A DNA stretch of 10,411 nucleotides from JAAFJU01 sp043739045 (GTDB lineage Bacteria; Cyanobacteriota; Cyanobacteriia; Leptolyngbyales; Leptolyngbyaceae): assembly GCA_043739045.1 (NCBI GenBank), contig JAYUEW010000019.1:1-10411 (forward strand), in the 5' to 3' direction. The notes under the pieces are model-generated. The model was not told the origin of the DNA and searched no databases. It was given only the letters and a program-made list of their open reading frames with translations. The position numbers and the translations under genes were made by a program. Shown in pieces: positions 1 through 5,434 of this stretch (the stretch's first letter is position 1; the number at the start of each line of letters is the position of its first letter).

Positions 1-487
1 TAAGAATTTGTTTGGCTGTGTGCCGGGAAAAATGAAGGCGTGGTGGCATATGGAAGCGGGTAAGGATGAAGCCCGGTTTGGCCAAATGCTAGTGGAGACG
101 GCGCGGACAATTTCACCGAATTTGACAATTTTGGATGGAATTATTGGGCATGAGGGCAATGGGCCGAGTAATGGTGAACCTCGCGAGTTAGGGATTTTGG
201 CGGCATCAAGTAATGTGTTTGCTTTGGACCGATCGATCTTAGATCTGCTGCAAGTTTCACCGGAGCGAGTATTGACCATAGCAGCGGCTCGTAAATTGGG
301 GCTTTGTCCTGAACTCGAAGAGATTGAGTTTCCCCTCTTGACTCCAACAGAATTAAGATTTGACGGCTGGAAGTTGCCAGAGAAAATGATGGCAATAGAT
401 TTTGGTGCGCCGCGTGTGTTGCGATCGACCTTTAAGCATCTCTACATTCGATTCATTAAAGAGCCAATGACGGCCTATTCTCGATAA
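1..487 (+). CDS. DUF362 domain-containing protein, C-terminal part (5' end outside window)
   Basis: The reading frame is open from base 2 and continues off the left edge. The TTG at position 8 is not a true start, because the two preceding codons read Lys-Asn and complete the family-like run KNLFGCVPGK. About 162 codons are visible. The features that identify DUF362 are the KN-LFG-VPGK block, the later DGIIGHEGNGPSNGEPRELG block, and the AASSNVFALDRSILDLL segment with its Ala-Leu-Asp. The family's biochemical role is poorly defined; some members carry Fe-S cluster domains, but no Cys-rich ferredoxin motif is visible in this fragment. The gene ends at TAA 485-487, 141 bases before ycf3 on the same strand. 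The family call is fairly safe; no substrate or pathway can be given. Confidence 0.8.
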   Translation, partial: KNLFGCVPGKMKAWWHMEAGKDEARFGQMLVETARTISPNLTILDGIIGHEGNGPSNGEPRELGILAASSNVFALDRSILDLLQVSPERVLTIAAARKLGLCPELEEIEFPLLTPTELRFDGWKLPEKMMAIDFGAPRVLRSTFKHLYIRFIKEPMTAYSR

Positions 488-628
488 TTATTTCTAGGCA
501 AACCTGGGAACATGTAATTGATTCATAAATAAATACGTATTTTATTGGAGAGATTGCCTTAATACCACCGGGTCGAAATAGAATAGAAAAACAGAATTTC
601 CTTAACCTCTCTCATCACTTATTTTCCT
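488..628 (+). promoter_or_regulatory. spacer upstream of ycf3 with a palindrome and candidate promoters
   Basis: This 141-base AT-rich spacer contains a perfect 12-base palindrome AAATACGTATTT at 531-542. Allowing one bulged T, it extends to AATAAATA/TATTTTATT. Candidate promoter 1 is TTGATT (518-523), a 17-base spacer and TTTATT (541-546), so the palindrome would cover the spacer and -10 box. Candidate promoter 2 is TTGCCT (554-559), a 19-base spacer and TAGAAT (579-584), the better -10 box. No GC-rich terminator for the upstream gene is visible, so read-through into ycf3 is possible. There is no clear Shine-Dalgarno sequence before the ycf3 ATG, which is common in cyanobacteria. Confidence 0.35.
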
Positions 629-1150
629 ATGCCACGTTCTCAGCGCAACGATAATTTTATAGATAAAAGCTTTACGGTGATGGCGGACATCATTTTGAAA
701 GTGTTTCCAGCTAGTAAGCGTGAAAAAGAAGCCTTTGCCTACTACCGCGATGGCATGTCGGCGCAGGCAGATGGTGAATATGCGGAAGCGCTAGATAACT
801 ATGCAGAAGCGTTGAAACTAGAGGATGACTCGAACGATCGGGGTTATATTCTTTACAACATTGGTTTGATTAAGGCAAGTAATGGCGACCACGACGAGGC
901 TCTTGGATATTATAATCAGGCGCTAGAGATTAATCCTCGGATGCCCCAGGCGTTGAACAATGTGGCGGTGATCTATCACTACCAAGGCGAACAGGCAATA
1001 GAGGACGGCGACAATGAGGTGGGTGAGAACCTATTTGACCAGGCAGCGGAATATTGGAAGCGAGCGATTTTGTTGGCCCCCAATAACTACATCGAGGCGC
1101 AGAATTGGTTGAAAACGACGGGTCGATCGACGATGGATGTCTATTTCTAA
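629..1150 (+). CDS. ycf3: photosystem I assembly protein Ycf3
   Basis: This 173-residue protein has the family's usual length. Ycf3 is a thylakoid-associated chaperone that acts on PsaA/PsaB during photosystem I assembly; this is family knowledge. The N-terminus, MPRSQRNDNFIDKSFTVMAD, is the characteristic Ycf3 start and fixes the ATG. Three tetratricopeptide repeats can be read: about residues 35-68 (YYRDGMSAQADGEYAEALDN), 72-105 (GYILYNIGLIKASNGDHDEA, ending ALEINPR) and 106-153 (ALNNVAVIYHYQGEQAIEDG to AILLAPNN). The third repeat has the long insertion typical of the family. The C-terminal YIEAQNWLKTTGR is also conserved. The frame is uninterrupted. The next gene starts 31 bases downstream on the same strand and could be co-transcribed. 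Identification is firm. Confidence 0.96.
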   Translation: MPRSQRNDNFIDKSFTVMADIILKVFPASKREKEAFAYYRDGMSAQADGEYAEALDNYAEALKLEDDSNDRGYILYNIGLIKASNGDHDEALGYYNQALEINPRMPQALNNVAVIYHYQGEQAIEDGDNEVGENLFDQAAEYWKRAILLAPNNYIEAQNWLKTTGRSTMDVYF

Positions 1151-1181
1151 TTCTCTTTGCTTGTCAGCATTCTTCTAAGCT

Positions 1182-2264
1182 ATGCGATCGACTCGACGTA
1201 ATTTTTTTCTCATGGGCGGAATCGGGGCTTGGTTAATGGGGCGATCGCAGTTAGCATCGGCTCAAAGTTTGATGGGCCGATCGGTGATACCTAAGTTTCA
1301 ACGCCCGACCCATTTGGGGACGACGTTTAGTCCGTTGCAATGTTATTACTTGGGCGTGGATTATAAGGCGGCGTTTCGGGAAATTTGTCAGTTGGGTCTA
1401 ACTCGGATTCGACTGGGGGCATATTGGAATGAAATTGAACGATCGCCGGGGCAGTTCAATTTTTCCCAGTTGGATTGGTTACTAGACGAAGCCCATCGCA
1501 ATAATATTACGGTGGCGCTGGCGGTGGGGATGAAGGTACCTCGATGGCCGGAGTTTCACTTTCCAGGGTGGGTGAGCGATCGGTATGACACGAAGTCGGG
1601 GGACATTGCCTTAGATGTGAGGAGTCCGGCGGTGGCGGATTTGTCGTTGAAGTTTGTGGATACGGTAGCGGAGCATTATCGGTATGCGCCTGCGATTCAG
1701 TATTGGCAGATTGAGAATGAACCGTTTACGCGGTTGGAGATTGCGGGCGGGCGGTTTTTGAGTCCGGACTTTGTGCGACGTAAGGTGGCGCTGGTCCGAT
1801 CGAATCTGTGGCGATCGCAAAAAATATTGCTGACCAATGCGATTCATTTGCCAAGCCCGAAGCTATCGGAGGATTTGCCTGCGTTTCAGGATAGTCTGGC
1901 GGTGGCGGATGCGGTGGGTTTTAATGTTTATACTAAGGTTCCGTGGGGGAATTCGGGGGCATATCTAGAGCCAGAAGAGGCGTTTTGGGATCAGCTTCAG
2001 AGTTGGCAACGCGAGATAGTTCGAGATGGGCGTGAGGCTTGGATTGCGGAGGCGCAGGCGGAACCTTGGGAACCGAAACAGTTAGTGGCGAACGATCGGG
2101 CGGATTATCCTAGTGCGTCGCCGAGACGGATGCAGCTATTGGTGGACCGATTGGCGCGATCGGACTATTCGACGGTGTTGTTGTGGGGCTGTGAATATTG
2201 GTATTGGCAGAAGACGCAGGGGCGCAATCTGTGGTGGTGGACGGTAAAGCAGATGGCGGGGTGA
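1182..2264 (+). CDS. exported clan-A (TIM-barrel) glycoside hydrolase, GH42/GH39/GH5-like
   Basis: This 360-residue protein has a twin-arginine-type leader: RSTRRNFFLMGG (residues 2-13), a hydrophobic stretch, then LASAQS near 24-29 as a likely signal peptidase site. That predicts a folded, exported enzyme. The mature part reads as a (beta/alpha)8 glycosidase. Residues 71-100 contain LGLTRIRLGAYWNEIERSPG, a retaining-glycosidase barrel strand. YWQIENEP places the likely acid/base Glu at E180 (Asn-Glu-Pro). WIAEAQAEPW offers E290 as the likely nucleophile near strand 7, and LLWGCEYWYW (333-342) fits strand 8. Retaining hydrolysis of beta-linked sugars is expected for the clan, but the substrate cannot be read from sequence. 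It follows ycf3 by 31 bases without a visible ribosome binding site and converges on the cobU-like gene. The start is supported by placing the RR motif at the N-terminus. A cellulase, xylanase or beta-galactosidase label would be a guess. Confidence 0.8.
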   Translation: MRSTRRNFFLMGGIGAWLMGRSQLASAQSLMGRSVIPKFQRPTHLGTTFSPLQCYYLGVDYKAAFREICQLGLTRIRLGAYWNEIERSPGQFNFSQLDWLLDEAHRNNITVALAVGMKVPRWPEFHFPGWVSDRYDTKSGDIALDVRSPAVADLSLKFVDTVAEHYRYAPAIQYWQIENEPFTRLEIAGGRFLSPDFVRRKVALVRSNLWRSQKILLTNAIHLPSPKLSEDLPAFQDSLAVADAVGFNVYTKVPWGNSGAYLEPEEAFWDQLQSWQREIVRDGREAWIAEAQAEPWEPKQLVANDRADYPSASPRRMQLLVDRLARSDYSTVLLWGCEYWYWQKTQGRNLWWWTVKQMAG

Positions 2265-2350
2265 TGATTGAAAGTGGGAAAAGTCCAATACAATCCCGAT
2301 AAGCGGAGTATTCAAGAGACGATCGCACCAAACCATCAAACTATCTTTCC

Positions 2351-2908
2351 TCACAGCGGAAATTTAGGCCGATCGATCGATCGCCCAATCTTCTGCACAT
2401 CCACAGCAAACCCCGCCACCACCAAAAACGTCTGATCCGCCACCTGTCCCAACTCCCGAACCAATCGCCCCAACCGATCGCGAAACAACCGCCCCATCGG
2501 ATAAGCCGGAATCACTCCCCAGCCCGTCTCCTCAGATACAAAAATCAAACTTGCAATACTAGACTCAACACTAGAAATCAAACAATCACAACCCGATCGC
2601 CAATCCGCTTCATTCATTTCCAACCCATTGCCAACCCAACTTCCCAAAGAATCAATTAAAAAACATTCATTCTCAATTCCTACACCGATCGCCCCCACCA
2701 AATCAAACGGAACCTCCAACGATCGCCAACTCCCCGGACGACGCGTAATGTGTTGATCAATTCGTGCATCCCAATCCAAATCGCCCTCATATCGCTGCGC
2801 CGTCGCCACATACACAATCTGTTTTCCCGACTCCGATGCTAGGCGTTCTGCCCATTCACTCTTACCCGATCGCGCCGCCCCCGTCACCAAAATCACTTGC
2901 CCCATCAT
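2351..2908 (-). CDS. cobU: bifunctional adenosylcobinamide kinase / adenosylcobinamide-phosphate guanylyltransferase
   Basis: This 185-residue protein is of normal length for CobU/CobP. The family phosphorylates adenosylcobinamide and then transfers GMP to give adenosyl-GDP-cobinamide, a step in nucleotide-loop assembly of cobamides (B12-type cofactors) in the cytosol. The P-loop is GAARSGKS (residues 10-17). RIDQHITRRP carries His53, which by its place in the RI-x-x-H motif corresponds to the guanylylated histidine of the Salmonella enzyme. FLIDSLGSWVGN (83-94) is the Walker B region. SEETGWGVIPAYPMGRLFRD (125-144) is the strongly conserved family signature. Two consecutive ATG codons occur (2906-2908 and 2903-2905), and a GAGGG ribosome binding site lies 6 bases before the first. 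The gene is divergent from the 3002 gene and convergent with the glycosidase. No other cobalamin gene is in the window and no cobalamin riboswitch is visible in the 93-base upstream spacer. Confidence 0.94.
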   Translation of the reverse strand: MMGQVILVTGAARSGKSEWAERLASESGKQIVYVATAQRYEGDLDWDARIDQHITRRPGSWRSLEVPFDLVGAIGVGIENECFLIDSLGSWVGNGLEMNEADWRSGCDCLISSVESSIASLIFVSEETGWGVIPAYPMGRLFRDRLGRLVRELGQVADQTFLVVAGFAVDVQKIGRSIDRPKFPL

Positions 2909-3001
2909 TCCTATCCCTCACAATTTACTCAAACATTCTCTCAAGACGTGCAAATTCCCAAGCAGCGTATAGAATAAAGCATTCCGACCAACCTAACCGT
3001 T
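2909..3001. promoter_or_regulatory. divergent intergenic region: cobU ribosome binding site and rightward -10 box
   Basis: This 93-base spacer separates the minus-strand cobU gene from the plus-strand gene at 3002, so it must hold promoters for both. Read on the minus strand, GAGGG at 2919-2915 lies 6 bases from the first cobU ATG and 9 from the second; it is one of the few clear Shine-Dalgarno sequences in the window. On the plus strand TAGAAT (2970-2975) within TATAGAATAAA is a good -10 box with no convincing -35 at standard spacing. Only the ribosome binding site is reasonably supported. Confidence 0.4.
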
Positions 3002-3811
3002 ATGAAAACTGGTATCAAACGCATTGAACAAACCCTAAGAACTCTGGAACAGCCCGTTTCGGACAGTGGGCTAGTCTCAAATCGGTTAGACCCAACAATC
3101 AGCTCATCATCAACTGGCCTATCATCCCGATCGTCAAAGGCTAACATCTCTCCAAACTATCGAACCACTCCATCATTATCCTTCGACATTCTCTCGGCCA
3201 AAGCTCCAAACCCACCCTTGGATCAAAAAGCAGATTTCCAGGACAGTGACGATCGGGTTCAAAAATTCCCCAAACTCGAACTCCAAGACATTCATCTACC
3301 CAAACCCAAAAGCGTCACCCTCACCCCTCATCGCAACGCCCCAAACCCAGCCCTGGCCGCCTCGTTATTACAAGACATGCTAACGATCGTCACCACCTGG
3401 CAACAAGAACTCGCCACAATAGTTCAAACTATCCAAACTATTTACTTAGAAGGTGTCATTCTCGATGGCTGGCTTGAATCTCTCGGGACCGAATCGCAAC
3501 AAGATGAGACCCAAGCCTTTCGTCATGCGGACATCAGTCAATTAGTGAGTTTGGTTGAAAAACTCCAGACTGGGAAAATTCAACCCAAAGACATTCATGC
3601 CGTCCCCTCTAACTATCGCCTTTGTGGAATTAATCCCGATGGCCAACTTTGGAGCTATCCCTGCCCTTCAGATCAAGTCCCCGCCGTCAGCATGGCGATC
3701 GCACGTCATCACAAATTGCGTCAACTACTGATCCGACAGGCCGATTTAGAAACCCACCTGACCCGTTTCTCCGAAGATCTCGTGAGGCTGCATAGTCAAC
3801 TGAAAGACTAG
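3002..3811 (+). CDS. hypothetical protein with disordered middle and helical C-terminal domain
   Basis: I do not recognise this 269-residue protein. The N-terminus (1-17, MKTGIKRIEQTLRTLEQ) is a short amphipathic helix. Residues 18-115 are rich in Ser, Pro and Lys, with Ser runs at 34-37 and 41-45, and are probably disordered. From about 116 the sequence becomes helical (ALAASLLQDMLTIVTTWQQE onward). A more conserved-looking block is YRLCGINPDGQLWSYPCPSD (205-224). It is followed by MAIARHHKLRQLLIRQADLE (231-250), probably a coiled coil to the end. There is no signal peptide, membrane segment or catalytic motif. It is divergent from cobU and 47 bases upstream of a glycosyltransferase on the same strand, so the two may share a transcript; this does not establish a common role. 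The continuous 270-codon frame and the protein-like C-terminal half support a real gene. Confidence 0.75.
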   Translation: MKTGIKRIEQTLRTLEQPVSDSGLVSNRLDPTISSSSTGLSSRSSKANISPNYRTTPSLSFDILSAKAPNPPLDQKADFQDSDDRVQKFPKLELQDIHLPKPKSVTLTPHRNAPNPALAASLLQDMLTIVTTWQQELATIVQTIQTIYLEGVILDGWLESLGTESQQDETQAFRHADISQLVSLVEKLQTGKIQPKDIHAVPSNYRLCGINPDGQLWSYPCPSDQVPAVSMAIARHHKLRQLLIRQADLETHLTRFSEDLVRLHSQLKD

Positions 3812-3858
3812 GATGGGAGAAATTTGCCCTAGTCACCCCCACGGGACAGCATTTCACC

Positions 3859-4851
3859 ATGTCAGCCACCCTACCAGCACCGTTTCAGCCCCAACCTCAT
3901 ATCTCTGCCATTATCTGCACCCACAACCGCGATCGTTACCTAGCCAAAGCGATCGAGAGTCTACTGATTCAAACCTGCGAAAATTACGAAATACTGATCA
4001 TCGACAACGCATCCACCGATCGGACCGCCGAAGTTGCCGAGTCCTATTTAGATAATCCTCGTGTTCGGTATCATTACGAAGCCAAAGTGGGTCTATCTAT
4101 TGCACGAAATACTGGCGCACAGCTTGCAACATCCCCCTTGATTGCCTATTTAGACGACGATGCGATCGCCTCACCTCAATGGCTTCAGACCTTCATCGAA
4201 GCCTACGCCCAAGACCCAAAACTCGCAATATCTGGCGGTAAAGTCACCCTAATTTGGGAGTGTGCCAAACCGGAATGGCTCTCGGAAAATCTTTCTGGAA
4301 ATCTTGGCTTCTATGACCTTGGCGATCAACCCGTGAAAATTGACCAACCGGGCCTAACCCCACGGGGACTGAACTACGCCATTCGTCGAACTTTTCTAGA
4401 CCAAGTGGGCGGCTTCGATCTCAATCTGGGACGCGTCGGCAAAAATCTTTTGTCTAACGAAGAACTCCATATGACCAATCTGGCCCTTCAGTCCGGCTGG
4501 AATGTCACCTACTTACCCAACGCGATCGCGGGTCATCACGTCGCGCCAGAACGCGTCAAGCGCAGTTGGTTTCTAGAGCGCGGCTGGTGGCAAGGCATTA
4601 GCGAATGCTACCGAGAGCAACTCGCTGGAGAAGCTGGATTCGGTCAACTCAGACGGGGTAGTGAACGGTTATTTCGTGGACTCTACAAATCAGTGAAGTT
4701 TACACTTCAAGGCCAATTAATGCCAAAAGTCAACGCAAGGGCGAACGGTCTAGTTTTTGAAAATTTGGTTTATAGTTACGGCCAAATCGGCTATCTGCTC
4801 AGGGTTTGTCAAGGACTATCGCCCCTAAATAAATTCGATGGAAAGAGATAA
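3859..4851 (+). CDS. family 2 glycosyltransferase (GT-A fold)
   Basis: This 330-residue cytosolic or membrane-associated inverting glycosyltransferase would move a sugar from a nucleotide-sugar donor to a glycan or lipid acceptor. The GT-A fold begins at residue 14. ISAIICTHNRDRYLAKAIES (15-34) and ILIIDNASTD (45-54) form the nucleotide-binding half. GLSIARNTG (78-86) is the usual GT2 motif, and YLDDDA (97-102) holds the metal-binding DXD at D99-D101. SNEELHMTNLALQSG (199-213) supplies the ED-like acidic pair E201/E202 expected for the catalytic base. LTPRGLNYAIRRTFLDQVGG (166-185) is the acceptor-side GN.A..R segment. No strong transmembrane helices are seen. The acceptor and donor cannot be determined. 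There is no Shine-Dalgarno sequence; the GT-A fold starting soon after the ATG supports the start. The frame after the stop stays open in another register (see the finding at 4833-4976), so the C-terminus may be truncated by a frameshift. Confidence 0.9.
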   Translation: MSATLPAPFQPQPHISAIICTHNRDRYLAKAIESLLIQTCENYEILIIDNASTDRTAEVAESYLDNPRVRYHYEAKVGLSIARNTGAQLATSPLIAYLDDDAIASPQWLQTFIEAYAQDPKLAISGGKVTLIWECAKPEWLSENLSGNLGFYDLGDQPVKIDQPGLTPRGLNYAIRRTFLDQVGGFDLNLGRVGKNLLSNEELHMTNLALQSGWNVTYLPNAIAGHHVAPERVKRSWFLERGWWQGISECYREQLAGEAGFGQLRRGSERLFRGLYKSVKFTLQGQLMPKVNARANGLVFENLVYSYGQIGYLLRVCQGLSPLNKFDGKR

Positions 4852-5094
4852 TTAACACATCCAATAGCCAAGATTACCTGGAACGCCCAGAAATCGATTC
4901 CATCTATCAGCTTCTAGACCAAAAACAGCACCCCCAAAGCCTACCGATCGTAACTCCACAGCAAAAATTGCCGTAACACAATCCTTACCTAGCCCAAGTT
5001 ATTCACCAAAAAATATTTTTTCACGATAATTTCATGGAAATCGCATTGTAAATCTGTGTTAAGTTCACAAAAGATCGTTATTATTTCTATAGAA

Positions 5095-5195
5095 GTGAGG
5101 AGGTAGGAAACCGAGGAAATTTTTCTAGAGTTGATGCTCACCTCCATGGATAGCTCCGTTTATGCGGACTATCGAGCTTGATTGAGGTAACTCTA
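5095..5195 (+). promoter_or_regulatory. candidate structured cis-regulatory RNA with alternative helices
   Basis: Nested helices can be drawn. P1 pairs 5126-5132 (TAGAGTT) with 5189-5195 (AACTCTA). P2 pairs 5140-5144 (ACCTC) with 5184-5188 (GAGGT). P1 and P2 are continuous on the 3' strand, with a 7-base bulge (5133-5139) on the 5' strand. Inside lies P3: GATAG 5149-5153 with CTATC 5169-5173, a bulged C, then TCCG 5155-5158 with CGGA 5165-5168 around loop TTTATG. Together these make 21 Watson-Crick pairs. In competition, GGAGGT at 5099-5104 can pair with ACCTCC at 5140-5145, which would exclude P2. The layout resembles a switch or attenuator, but it matches no riboswitch class I know and transcription is not shown. 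Confidence 0.35.
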
Positions 5196-5341
5196 TGGTC
5201 ATAAGTATTAACAGTTAGATTCTTAAGGTTTACTTAAGTTCATAGTCGGGTAATATAGTGCAATAGGTAATTATTCCTACTTGACTTTATGGATAAAGCC
5301 GACACGGATAGCCTAGATGAGAGTTTTGAAGCAATGAACTA

Positions 5342-5362
5342 CTAGGGGCTGTGACCTCCTAG
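5342..5362 (+). promoter_or_regulatory. hairpin in the ndhD leader
   Basis: CTAGGGG (5342-5348) pairs with CTCCTAG (5356-5362) across the loop CTGTGAC, giving 7 pairs including one G-U. It lies 72 bases before the ndhD start and overlaps the stop codon of an 18-codon open frame (5289-5345). No T-tract follows, so it does not look like an intrinsic terminator. An mRNA-stability or translation role is possible. Confidence 0.35.
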
Positions 5363-5434
5363 ATTCGCTGTTTCAATCTATTCATCACATTTCACATCAC
5401 TTGGCGTCTAAATCAATTTCAGTAGGTTACATCA

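Larger units (their letters stand above)
4852..5434 (+). promoter_or_regulatory. long leader/intergenic region upstream of ndhD
   Basis: This 583-base stretch has no recognised gene. Its left third (to 4976) is open and protein-like in a frame shifted relative to the glycosyltransferase. From about 4990 it becomes AT-rich with several regulatory-looking elements. Candidate promoters are TTCACA (5064-5069), an 18-base spacer and TATAGA (5088-5093), and TTTACT (5229-5234), a 16-base spacer and TAATAT (5251-5256). RNA structures are possible at 5095-5195, 5222-5238 (CTTAAG, 5-base loop, CTTAAG) and 5342-5362. Two short ATG frames occur at 5134-5181 (15 codons) and 5289-5345 (18 codons). If transcription starts near 5100, the ndhD mRNA would have a leader of more than 300 bases. 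The individual elements are predictions by eye. Confidence 0.5.

Noticed and set aside
8..10. TTG as the start of the first gene
   Set aside because: The frame is open to the left edge and the preceding codons (Lys-Asn) belong to the conserved KNLFG motif, so the gene is truncated by the window rather than starting here.
2265..2350. Terminator between the convergent glycosidase and cobU genes
   Set aside because: Only a 4-bp GGGA/TCCC pairing with a long loop could be found; this is not convincing.
2370..2385. GATCGATCGATCG run as a mobile-element or methylation-related repeat
   Set aside because: It is inside the cobU coding sequence and is explained by the general abundance of CGATCG/HIP1 words in this genome.
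2909..3001. Cobalamin riboswitch upstream of cobU
   Set aside because: The spacer is only 93 bases and shows no B12-box-like conserved sequence or fold.
2764..3027. Plus-strand open frame across the cobU 5' end
   Set aside because: It overlaps most of the firmly identified cobU 5' region in antisense and has a low-complexity Pro/Ser composition, typical of a shadow frame.
4852..5434. tRNA or known cyanobacterial small RNA (Yfr1-type, glutamine riboswitch) in the ndhD leader
   Set aside because: No cloverleaf, no TTCGA-type T arm, and none of the conserved motifs I know for those RNAs were found.
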